This document shows positions 53,580 to 60,259 of a DNA stretch of 64,000 nt, piece after piece; position 1 is the stretch's first letter; every line of letters starts with the position of its first letter. A program made the position numbers and the translations under genes. The notes under the pieces were generated by a model. It saw only the letters and a program-made list of their open reading frames with translations, searched no databases and was not told the DNA's origin. This DNA comes from CAZCCV01 sp964497515 (GTDB taxonomy: Bacteria > Armatimonadota > UBA5829 > DTLH01): assembly GCA_964497515.1 (NCBI GenBank), contig CAZCCV010000008.1:15151-79150 (forward strand), in the 5' to 3' direction.

Positions 53580-54017
53580 TTACCATCCACCGCGGCCGCG
53601 TCGTCCGCCGCGACCCATTCCCATGCCCATACCTCGACCAGGTACGCCTCCAGGCGCCATTCCCTGATGGGCTGCTACCGTGGCGCTGCCAACTTCACCG
53701 AGCGAGCCGGCTTGCATCTGCTCTACAGCCTGACGAACAGTGCCGCCGACCCCTTGATACATTCGAATCCCTGCAGTTGCCAACACCTGATAGGCATTGG
53801 GGCCATAGTTGCCTGCAATAACCGCCTGAACTCCCTGCTGCGCAAGAAGCTGTGCCGCCTGTATTCCAGCACCCTGAGCCATCATAACTCCCGGGTTTTT
53901 CTCAACAGTGAACTCCATAGTGTCCGTATCGACTATTACGAAGTTCGCACATCTGCCAAATCTCGGGTCGACCAAAGCGTCAAGTGAATCGCCCATTGAA
54001 CAGACTGCTGCTTTCAT
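53580..54017 (-). CDS. NifX/NafY/MTH1175-type cofactor-binding protein 3 with Gly/Arg/Met tail
   Basis: 145 residues, ATG with AGGAGG 7 bases upstream. The first 105 residues are the cofactor domain (DPRFGRCANFVIVDT, QGAGIQAAQLL, VIAGNYGPNAYQVL). The last 35 are Gly/Met/Arg repeats (RGMGMGMGRGG) like the tail of the DUF5320 neighbour, so both may share a partner. First gene of the eleven-gene operon, directly behind the PadR-type operator and promoter. Confidence 0.9.
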   Translation of the reverse strand: MKAAVCSMGDSLDALVDPRFGRCANFVIVDTDTMEFTVEKNPGVMMAQGAGIQAAQLLAQQGVQAVIAGNYGPNAYQVLATAGIRMYQGVGGTVRQAVEQMQAGSLGEVGSATVAAHQGMAPGGVPGRGMGMGMGRGGRRGRGGW

Positions 54018-54140
54018 TGTCTTTCCTCCTCATGTTACTTCAATGTAAGACCAGATGTCCATTTTACCTAGTCTTACTCCAGCCCTTCAGCATCTCAATC
54101 ACATATGTGACCACACTTCACGCAGAGAAGGCTGGCACCA

Positions 54141-54159
54141 TAGGTGTAACTTACATCTA
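54141..54159. promoter_or_regulatory. Operator copy 1, 19-bp near-palindrome
   Basis: TAGGTGTAACTTACATCTA: the arms around a central C match in 8 of 9 positions. It sits across the start point, just downstream of the -10 box of the minus-strand operon, where a bound PadR repressor would block transcription. Confidence 0.7.
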
Positions 54160-54187
54160 AGTATACCATAGAAACACTCTCTGTCAA
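54160..54187 (-). promoter_or_regulatory. Promoter of the eleven-gene cofactor operon
   Basis: On the minus strand a perfect TTGACA (54187-54182), 16-base spacer, TATACT (54165-54160). Start near 54153, inside operator copy 1. Confidence 0.75.
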
Positions 54188-54230
54188 CCACCTATTTCAA
54201 CATCTTTTGCATCATTTCCGCGGCTTATAC

Positions 54231-54249
54231 TAGATGTAACTAGCATCTA
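54231..54249. promoter_or_regulatory. Operator copy 2, 19-bp near-palindrome
   Basis: TAGATGTAACTAGCATCTA: same left arm and centre as copy 1, right arm with two changes. It overlaps the -35 region of the PadR promoter, which fits autoregulation. Confidence 0.65.
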
Positions 54250-54263
54250 TGGAACAAATGTAG

Positions 54264-54269
54264 TATAAT
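54264..54269 (+). promoter_or_regulatory. -10 box of the PadR gene
   Basis: Perfect TATAAT, with operator copy 2 lying where the -35 would be; no good -35 sequence is seen. Confidence 0.45.
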
Positions 54270-54370
54270 CAAGTGGAAAAGTCAATGCTTCAACCGGCGA
54301 ATGCACATAAATGAGTGCCGGTTCGTTCGGTCCAAATGCTGAATTGTACTGTGAAGGGAGTATCGCTCGA

Positions 54371-54826
54371 ATGTCAAGAGGACACTGCAAGCGCCATGGT
54401 GGCAAACGCCCGTGCACCTGCGCGATGGGTAATTTGTACAGGTTTGTGGAGCCGGTGGTGCTGTATCTTCTGGAGCATAGCGGTTCCACTCACGGCTACG
54501 ACCTCTGCAGCAAACTTCAGGATCACGCATTGACTGATGCTCAAATCGACCGTGGAGCTCTCTATCGCACACTTCAGCGCCTTGAAGACGCAGGCCACGT
54601 AACTTCCGACTGGGATACCACCGGTGCAGGGCCAGCGCGGCACATATATAGCATCAGCGAAAGCGGCAGAGAACACTTGCGCGAATGGGCTGTGGTTTTG
54701 CGACAGCTTGCAAGCTCTATGCAGTCATTTGTGTGGGATGTCGTGGGGTTGGGAAGTGCCGATGCAAAACCCATTTCTGGCTCCAGCCGTGTGCTAGACA
54801 AAGGGACTGATACTGAGGCTTCTTGA
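54371..54826 (+). CDS. PadR-family transcriptional regulator with N-terminal Cys/His segment
   Basis: 151 residues from ATG 54371. The N-terminus has CKRHGGKRPCTCAMG, a likely metal or Fe-S sensing segment, followed by the PadR winged helix: VVLYLLEHSGSTHGYDL, RGALYRTLQRLEDAGHV and RHIYSISESGREHL. PadR repressors of this Cys-containing kind occur beside NifX/Mrp operons. It is divergent from the operon and shares the control region with two palindromic sites, so it probably regulates the operon and itself. Confidence 0.88.
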   Translation: MSRGHCKRHGGKRPCTCAMGNLYRFVEPVVLYLLEHSGSTHGYDLCSKLQDHALTDAQIDRGALYRTLQRLEDAGHVTSDWDTTGAGPARHIYSISESGREHLREWAVVLRQLASSMQSFVWDVVGLGSADAKPISGSSRVLDKGTDTEAS

Positions 54827-54832
54827 GGATAA

Positions 54833-54906
54833 TGGCTGCGGGGCCAGGATTCGAACCTAGATAACGAGATCCAAAGTCTCGCGTCCTGCCATTGGACGAC
54901 CCCGCA
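54833..54906 (-). tRNA. tRNA-Gln(UUG)
   Basis: Minus strand: the acceptor TGCGGGG pairs with CCCCGCA, then G and an encoded CCA. Anticodon stem CGAGA/TCTCG closes CTTTGGA, giving anticodon TTG. T-arm GGTTCGAATCC is present. 74 bases. Confidence 0.96.
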
Positions 54907-54916
54907 ATGTGCTACA

Positions 54917-54945
54917 ATTATACCTGTATTGACTTTTACGGTCAA
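54917..54945 (-). promoter_or_regulatory. Promoter of tRNA-Gln
   Basis: Minus strand TTGACC (54945-54940), 17-base spacer, perfect TATAAT (54922-54917), about 10 bases before the tRNA 5' end. Confidence 0.8.
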
Positions 54946-54974
54946 TGAACAGCTTGTCTGCTTGGAGTCCACTT

Positions 54975-55559
54975 GTGAACACAACTGTCTGTGAAACCCT
55001 CGACTGCAGTTTCTATCTACAGGATACACTCACTGTCGCCAAGCGATTGATAGGGCACTTGCTAGTGCACGAAACTGAGAAGGGCATCATTGTAGGCCGT
55101 ATAGTGGAGACTGAAGCGTATATCACCGGCGATCCCGCAAACCACGCCACCAGAGGGATGACCAAACGAAACCAGACGATGTTCGGACCTCCCGGTCACG
55201 CTTATGTGTATATGATCCACACTCATTGGTGCATTAATGCCGTTACACAGCCCGACGGAACAGCAGAAGCTGTCTTAATCCGCGCTCTTGAACCGCTTCA
55301 AGGTATTGACCTGATGATTGAAACTCGCGCAACTGATATAACACGAAACCTCTGCAGCGGCCCGGGCAAACTGACGCGTGCTCTTAGTATCGACGGATCC
55401 CATAATGGTGAGAATCTTACAGACGGCAAGTTGAGAGTAGTTCGGGGTAAAGAAGCCGAGGAGCTTATTCATCGGCCGCGTATAGGCATCAGTCAAGGTA
55501 TCTCCGAGCTCTGGAGGTTCTACGATGTAAATAGCACCAGATGGGTCTCGAAACGGTGA
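54975..55559 (+). CDS. DNA-3-methyladenine glycosylase (AAG/MPG family)
   Basis: Base-excision-repair glycosylase that removes alkylated purines. 194 residues from GTG 54975, chosen because GGAG lies 7 bases upstream; ATG 54945 is open but lies in the tRNA promoter. Active-site Glu in GRIVETEAYITGDPANHA, then MFGPPGHAYVYMIH and CSGPGKLTRAL, all as in AAG. Usual family length. Adjacent genes are unrelated. Confidence 0.94.
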   Translation: MNTTVCETLDCSFYLQDTLTVAKRLIGHLLVHETEKGIIVGRIVETEAYITGDPANHATRGMTKRNQTMFGPPGHAYVYMIHTHWCINAVTQPDGTAEAVLIRALEPLQGIDLMIETRATDITRNLCSGPGKLTRALSIDGSHNGENLTDGKLRVVRGKEAEELIHRPRIGISQGISELWRFYDVNSTRWVSKR

Positions 55560-55592
55560 TGGTGATACAGAACCTTCGACTGAGTCTCTAGC

Positions 55593-56120
55593 CTAAACTC
55601 TAGCTCTCTGCTGGAACTGCGACCTGAGTGTCGAAAGCCTTCTAAGCTCTGCAGGTGCTGTAAAATCGTGACCTTGAGTATACCGTACGTAGATGTCTAC
55701 GTCCTTTGCCAGTTCGTCGAGTGGTGCATCGACGTGGGCTTTGCGGCTGTGGTTGCGCACAGCTCTTGCGAGCTGCTCCACCTCCTTGTTGCTGAAACAC
55801 CCCAACGCTCCTAAGAGTCTCCTTGCAAGGTCATAGCCCTCTTCTGCGTGACCTTCAGTCTGGCCTGTAGTGATTCGGCCGATGTTCTGAACAGCAACCG
55901 CACACGCTGCCAAGTCGGGGTCTAGTCTTCTTAACGCAGCGAACTGCCGCGCGTACTGCACCGATTGATGGATGTGTTCGTACTCCCAGTCGAGCTCCCT
56001 GTCCCGATCCAGGCTGACGTCTTGCTGTCCCACCAGAAGAGACTGCATAGCGTTGAGCACTTTTGGCAGCCTTGGTTTAGCGGGGTGTATGACTCTTCGC
56101 AGTCGCTGTAGTAACAACAT
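55593..56120 (-). CDS. HD-domain-like protein lacking the HD metal pair
   Basis: 175 residues from ATG 56120, with AGGTG about 8 bases upstream; the frame runs further up without support. The helical pattern resembles an HD phosphohydrolase (EYEHIHQSVQYARQF, then GHAEEGYDLARRLL and RAVRNHSRKA), but where the His-Asp pair is expected the sequence is AVQNIGRI. It may be a non-catalytic HD protein or a distant relative. It lies downstream of hspR behind a terminator and is not clearly part of the heat-shock operon. Confidence 0.55.
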   Translation of the reverse strand: MLLLQRLRRVIHPAKPRLPKVLNAMQSLLVGQQDVSLDRDRELDWEYEHIHQSVQYARQFAALRRLDPDLAACAVAVQNIGRITTGQTEGHAEEGYDLARRLLGALGCFSNKEVEQLARAVRNHSRKAHVDAPLDELAKDVDIYVRYTQGHDFTAPAELRRLSTLRSQFQQRARV

Positions 56121-56182
56121 AGTAATCACCTGCCTCGTAAGGACTGTATTACATATATTTCCATTTTCGCGACTAATCAATA

Positions 56183-56234
56183 CAAAACCCGCCGCAGAAT
56201 GCAAGTATTGGCATCTTACAGTTCCACGGCGGGT
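56183..56234 (-). terminator. Terminator of the heat-shock operon
   Basis: ACCCGCCG/CGGCGGGT perfect 8-bp stem with a large loop that holds a smaller ATGC/GCAT hairpin. On the minus strand it is followed by TTTTGTATT. Confidence 0.65.
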
Positions 56235-56240
56235 CGGTTT

Positions 56241-56591
56241 CTATGGCCGATCGAGAATATCACGCATGCGCTTCTTCATATCTTCTTCCATTTCAGCGCG
56301 CACTCGTTCCATCTCGAGTTCCATCTCTTCGTGCAATCGCTGCATCTTGTCCAACAGGTCAAGGATAATCTCTACACCTGCGAGATTGACGCCCAAGTCC
56401 TGCGTAAGCCGCTGTATTTGCTGCAGCCGCTCGATATCCGCCTGAGAGTACAGTCGGTTCTTGCTGGCTTCACGCTGAGGCTGAATCAGCCCGAGCCGCT
56501 CATATAGCCTGAGCGTCTGCGGATGCACGTCACAGAGCTTGGCGGCCACCCCTATCATGTAGACTGGTTCGTCTCTATCAATCGGCGGCAT
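56241..56591 (-). CDS. hspR: HspR, MerR-family heat-shock repressor
   Basis: 116 residues. MerR-type winged helix: VYMIGVAAKLCDVHPQTLRLYERLGLIQPQR, then NRLYSQADIERLQQI, with the long C-terminal coiled coil typical of HspR. ATG with AGGTGA 6 bases upstream. HspR represses the dnaK operon by binding HAIR sites, with DnaK as co-repressor; a HAIR-like site lies over the dnaK promoter at 60179-60199. Last gene of the operon, the usual place. Confidence 0.93.
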   Translation of the reverse strand: MPPIDRDEPVYMIGVAAKLCDVHPQTLRLYERLGLIQPQREASKNRLYSQADIERLQQIQRLTQDLGVNLAGVEIILDLLDKMQRLHEEMELEMERVRAEMEEDMKKRMRDILDRP

Positions 56592-56608
56592 TTTATATCA
56601 CCTACAGC

Positions 56609-56640
56609 CGGATTTCCATAGCATCACACTCCGAAATCCG
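56609..56640 (-). other. 8-bp stem-loop between cbpA and hspR
   Basis: CGGATTTC and GAAATCCG are a perfect inverted repeat around a 16-base loop with no T-tract. It may reduce hspR expression relative to the chaperones or stabilise the upstream message. Confidence 0.4.
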
Positions 56641-56649
56641 CGATTAGTT

Positions 56650-57582
56650 TCATTTCGATCCCTGTAAACCGGCCAATTCGGTGAGAAGCTCTTTCTCCCT
56701 GGGAGAGAGAGTCTTCGGCACTGTTATTTTGGCTCTGGCGAACAGATCGCCACTGCCGCCGCCTTTCAGATGCGGCATTCCTTGGCCGGTCAGTCGATAA
56801 GTCTGCCCGCTCGATGTGCCGGCAGGCACTTTCATATTCAATTTGCCTGATAATGTGGTTACCGATACCTGTCCGCCCAAAGCTGCAGTCGTATACGGTA
56901 CGGGAACATCAACATACAAGTCATCATCTTTTCGTTCGTATTTGGCGTGTGGACGCATCTTTACAATGAGGAACAGATCCCCGCTTTCGGTTCCTTTTCC
57001 AGGTTCACCCTGTCCGACCAGCCGGATTCGTGAGCCATCTCGGACACCTTTCGGTATCTTAACCTCAATTCTGCGTCCGTTCAGATTAAACGCTTTGTTT
57101 GCTCCCGAGAATGCTTCTTCCAGTGTAACTTGCATCTCATATTCGACATCGCGACCGCGGGTAGGATACCAGCCTCGACCCCGGCCAGATTGTGTTCGCG
57201 TTCCCGCGCCACCCCTTTCCTGGCTGAACAAGAGATCAAACAGGTTTTCAAACCCTCCCTGGAATCCTTCCGCATCGCCGAAGTCGAAATTGAACCCGCC
57301 TCCTTGTCCCCAACCGGGAGGAGGTGCTCCTCCAGCGCCAGGCTGACCCGCCACCTGCCAATACTGCCCAAACTGGTCATATTTGGCACGCTTCTCTTTG
57401 TCCGAGAGTACTTCATAAGCCTCGCTGACCTCCTTGAACTTCTCCTCGGCGGATTTGTCCCCCGGGTTCACGTCCGGATGATGCTTGCGCGCGAGCTTAC
57501 GATACGCCTGCTTTATATCTTTTTCGCTGGCGCTCTTCTCGACTCCGAGTATTTTGTAGTAGTCTTTGTAGCCTGTAGCCAT
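56650..57582 (-). CDS. CbpA/DnaJ-type co-chaperone without zinc finger
   Basis: 310 residues. The J domain (about 5-72) has the HPD motif in KHHPDVNPGDK. A Gly/Phe-rich linker follows (about 80-140), then the two C-terminal beta domains (EVKIPKGVRDGSRIRL, KVPAGTSSGQTYRL). The four CxxCxGxG repeats of DnaJ are absent, so it is CbpA-like (type II). It stimulates DnaK ATPase. In the operon after hsp20 and before hspR. Confidence 0.95.
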   Translation of the reverse strand: MATGYKDYYKILGVEKSASEKDIKQAYRKLARKHHPDVNPGDKSAEEKFKEVSEAYEVLSDKEKRAKYDQFGQYWQVAGQPGAGGAPPPGWGQGGGFNFDFGDAEGFQGGFENLFDLLFSQERGGAGTRTQSGRGRGWYPTRGRDVEYEMQVTLEEAFSGANKAFNLNGRRIEVKIPKGVRDGSRIRLVGQGEPGKGTESGDLFLIVKMRPHAKYERKDDDLYVDVPVPYTTAALGGQVSVTTLSGKLNMKVPAGTSSGQTYRLTGQGMPHLKGGGSGDLFARAKITVPKTLSPREKELLTELAGLQGSK

Positions 57583-57650
57583 ATCTTTAGTCTAGTTTAT
57601 GAGGTGCAGGGTGCAGAGTGAATCGCTCCACACCCCGCGACAGTATTCAA

Positions 57651-58082
57651 CTACTTGACGGAAACTTCTACCTTCTTAGGCTTTGTTTCCTCAGACTTGG
57701 GGATAGTGATCTCCAGCAGCCCGTCTTTGTAGGCAGCCTTGACATCACCCGTATTTATCGGCACATTGATGGCGAATGTTCTGCGGAATTTGCCGTAAGG
57801 TCGCTCCACGCGCACATAGCTTCTGCCTTCTTCCGTTTCGAACTTCCGCTCGCCACTGATTGTCAGTGAATCTGCGGTAACCTCAATGTCGATGTCATCT
57901 TTCTTCATCCCCGGCAGTTCGGCCTTAAGTATGATATTGTTCTCATCCTCACACGCATCGACAATCGGCGCCCATGTGCGCTCTCCTGCCTCGCCTCGGC
58001 CCCTGCGCTCCTGGAAAATTCGGTTCACCTGATCCTGCAGGTCCTCCAGATCTCTAAATGGGTCCCAACGTGCAATTACCAT
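57651..58082 (-). CDS. Hsp20 / alpha-crystallin small heat-shock protein
   Basis: 143 residues. Alpha-crystallin domain about 40-140: ADSLTISGERKFE, GKFRRTFAINVPINTG, KAAYKDGLLEITIPKSEE, with the C-terminal anchor region KPKKVEV. The N-terminus WDPFRDLEDLQDQVNRIF is typical. An ATP-independent holdase. ATG with AGGAGGG. Second gene of the dnaK operon, where many HspR operons have grpE. Confidence 0.95.
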   Translation of the reverse strand: MVIARWDPFRDLEDLQDQVNRIFQERRGRGEAGERTWAPIVDACEDENNIILKAELPGMKKDDIDIEVTADSLTISGERKFETEEGRSYVRVERPYGKFRRTFAINVPINTGDVKAAYKDGLLEITIPKSEETKPKKVEVSVK

Positions 58083-58157
58083 AGTATCATCCCTCCTGAA
58101 GTCATTGACTCACACGTTACGAGCGATGAGCAATGAATCTTGCTCGCCGTTCTCCGT

Positions 58158-58185
58158 GGGGTGCAGCACAATTGAGGAGCACCCC
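58158..58185 (-). other. Stem-loop in the dnaK-hsp20 spacer
   Basis: GGGGTGC and GCACCCC form a perfect 7-bp stem around a 14-base loop within a 168-base spacer; a second CTGTGC/GCACAG repeat lies nearby. No T-tract. Possibly an RNA processing or partial termination element. Confidence 0.4.
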
Positions 58186-58250
58186 CGAATGCTTCGTATA
58201 TCACCCTGTCCTGTGCGGCCTTGGAGACCGAGTCCCGTGCCAGCACAGAG

Positions 58251-60092
58251 CTAATCGGTCTTGAACTCGGCGTCGATTATCTCTTCGTCTTCGCCATCTG
58301 CCGCAGGGCCAGTCGGATCTCCGACCGGTGCTCCTGCCTCATCACCGGCTTGCTGCGATGCCTGCTGGTAAAGCAGTTCAGAGAGCTTGTACGATTCTTG
58401 CTGCAGCCGCTCTGTCTCAGTGCGGATTCTCTCAGTATCATTCGCATTTATCGCTTCTCTGAGAGCTTCCATAGCGTTCTCTATGCGCAGCTTCTCCTCT
58501 GAAGGTACTTTGTCCCCTAGGTCTGTCAGGTTCTTGTCTGTCAGATACACAAGCTGTTCGGCCTGGTTGCGTGTTTCAGCTTCTTCTCTGGCCTTGCGGT
58601 CTTCCTCAGCGTGCGCTTCGGCATCGTGCACCATTTGGTCGATGTCGTCTTTGTTCAATCTCGTCGAGCCAGTGATTGTAATCGACTGGCTGCGGCCTGT
58701 TGCAGTGTCTTTTGCCGACACGTTGACAATCCCGTTTGCGTCGATATCGAATGACACCTCAATCTGCGGAACACCTCTCGGCGCCGGCGGAATGCCAGTC
58801 AGATGGAATCTGCCGAGCGTCTTGTTGTCTCTAGCCATATCGCGCTCACCCTGAAGCACATGGATTTCTACATCCGACTGTCCATCTGCTGCAGTTGTGT
58901 ATGTCTGGCTCTTTCGAGTCGGGATCGTTGTATTGCGCTCGATCATCTTAGTCATCACGCCGCCGAGAGTCTCAACGCCGAGTGACAGCGGAGTTACGTC
59001 GAGCAGAACAACATCCTTAACCTCACCACCCAGAACTCCAGCCTGAATCGCTGCGCCGACCGCCACGACTTCATCAGGGTTTACGCCTTTGTTCGGTTCC
59101 TTGCCGTTGTTCAGCTTCTTGACCAGTTCCTGAATCATCGGCATTCTTGTAGAACCACCGACTAGGATGATCTCGTCAAGATCCTTCGGCTCGATCTTCG
59201 CATCAGCAATTGCCCGTTCGTACGGTTTTACACATCGATCCACCAGATCGTGTGTAATCTCCTCGAACTTCGCTCTCGTCAGCGTCATATCGAGGTGCTT
59301 CGGCCCTTCAGCATCTGCTGTAATGAACGGCAGGTTGATGTTCGTTGTAACGACATTCGAGAGCTCAATCTTCGCCTTCTCTGCCGCTTCTCTCAGCCTT
59401 TGCAGTGCCTGACGATCCTTGCGAAGGTCGATTCCCTGCTCACGCTTGTACTCATCGGCGATGTGTCCAACGATTCTCTCGTCCCAGTCGTCGCCACCCA
59501 GCTGAGTGTCACCAGAAGTCGATTTTACCTCGAAAACACCTTCACCGACTTCGAGAATAGAGACATCAAACGTCCCGCCGCCGAGGTCCCACACCAGAAT
59601 TGTCTCGGAACCCTTCTTGTCCAGCCCATAGGCCAGCGATGCAGCCGTCGGCTCATTGATGATTCTCAGCACCTCAAGCCCTGCAACCTCACCCGCTGTT
59701 TTGGTCGCGGTTCGCTGGGAGTCATTAAAATATGCAGGGACTGTGATGACCGCCTTAGTCACCGGCTCGCCCAGGTAGGCTTCCGCATCGGTTTTGAGTT
59801 TCTGCAAAACCATTGCAGAGATCTCTTCCGGTGTATAATGCTTTTTGCCTATCGTGGTCTTAGCATCTGTGCCCATCTCGCGTTTGATGGACGAAACTGT
59901 GCGATCCGGGTTGAGGATCGCTTGCCGCTTAGCCGCTACGCCGACCAGCCGCTCGTCATTTTTTGTAAACGCGACTACCGAAGGAGTAAGCCTGCTGCCT
60001 TCCGCATTCGGGATAACAGTCGGCTCTCCGCCCTCCATAACCGCTACTGCTGAGTTCGTAGTTCCAAGGTCGATTCCTACGGTCTTGGCCAC
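58251..60092 (-). CDS. dnaK: DnaK, Hsp70 chaperone
   Basis: 613 residues from GTG 60092, chosen because AGGAGG lies 8 bases upstream (the GTG at 60101 abuts the ribosome site). Nucleotide-binding domain signatures: GIDLGTTNSAVAV, VPAYFNDSQR, INEPTAASLAYG, WDLGGGTFDVSI, and VGGSTRMPMIQ. Substrate domain from about 390 (LLDVTPLSLGVETLGG), alpha lid, and the acidic EEIIDAEF C-terminus. First gene of dnaK-hsp20-cbpA-hspR; no grpE in the window. Promoter overlapped by a HAIR-like site. Confidence 0.98.
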   Translation of the reverse strand: MAKTVGIDLGTTNSAVAVMEGGEPTVIPNAEGSRLTPSVVAFTKNDERLVGVAAKRQAILNPDRTVSSIKREMGTDAKTTIGKKHYTPEEISAMVLQKLKTDAEAYLGEPVTKAVITVPAYFNDSQRTATKTAGEVAGLEVLRIINEPTAASLAYGLDKKGSETILVWDLGGGTFDVSILEVGEGVFEVKSTSGDTQLGGDDWDERIVGHIADEYKREQGIDLRKDRQALQRLREAAEKAKIELSNVVTTNINLPFITADAEGPKHLDMTLTRAKFEEITHDLVDRCVKPYERAIADAKIEPKDLDEIILVGGSTRMPMIQELVKKLNNGKEPNKGVNPDEVVAVGAAIQAGVLGGEVKDVVLLDVTPLSLGVETLGGVMTKMIERNTTIPTRKSQTYTTAADGQSDVEIHVLQGERDMARDNKTLGRFHLTGIPPAPRGVPQIEVSFDIDANGIVNVSAKDTATGRSQSITITGSTRLNKDDIDQMVHDAEAHAEEDRKAREEAETRNQAEQLVYLTDKNLTDLGDKVPSEEKLRIENAMEALREAINANDTERIRTETERLQQESYKLSELLYQQASQQAGDEAGAPVGDPTGPAADGEDEEIIDAEFKTD

Positions 60093-60130
60093 TATATCCA
60101 CCTCCTGGTTATCATTACCAACACTACTGT

Positions 60131-60159
60131 TGAGAGTATACTACTGTATTATACCCTCA
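60131..60159. promoter_or_regulatory. Second palindrome in the dnaK leader
   Basis: TGAGAGTATA and TATACCCTCA: 10-bp arms with one mismatch, 9-base centre. It lies just downstream of the predicted dnaK start point. It differs from HAIR, so it may be a separate control site or an RNA hairpin. Confidence 0.45.
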
Positions 60160-60169
60160 GTCCAACAAT

Positions 60170-60198
60170 ACTATACAACTTGAGTGTATTATTGTCAA
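60170..60198 (-). promoter_or_regulatory. dnaK operon promoter
   Basis: Minus strand perfect TTGACA (60198-60193), 17-base spacer, TATAGT (60175-60170). Confidence 0.8.
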
Positions 60199-60199
60199 G
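60179..60199. promoter_or_regulatory. HAIR-like site (HspR operator)
   Basis: CTTGAGT, 7 bases, TGTCAAG: matches the HAIR consensus CTTGAGT-N7-ACTCAAG in 12 of 14 positions; the outer ACTTGA/TCAAGT arms are perfect. It covers the -35 box and spacer of the dnaK promoter, as expected for HspR repression. Confidence 0.75.
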
Positions 60200-60259
60200 T
60201 ACTATTGTGGCGATTTTTTACAATTATCTCAGGGGTAGTACAGAAGGGTGGGTGGAGAC

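Larger units (their letters stand above)
54018..54370. other. Divergent regulatory region of the NifX/Mrp operon and PadR gene
   Basis: About 350 bases without a gene, AT-rich. It holds the minus-strand promoter, two near-palindromic sites and a plus-strand -10 box, listed separately. An in-frame ATG at 54311 would extend the PadR protein, but AAGGGAG supports 54371. Confidence 0.6.

Noticed and set aside
46986..54017. Nitrogen-fixation gene cluster
   Set aside because: NifX-, NifU- and Mrp-type proteins occur, but nifH, nifD, nifK and nifB are absent; the set fits an orange-protein-like system better.
59250..60053. 267-codon open frame on the plus strand
   Set aside because: Mirror frame of dnaK; antisense open frames over dnaK are common and non-coding.
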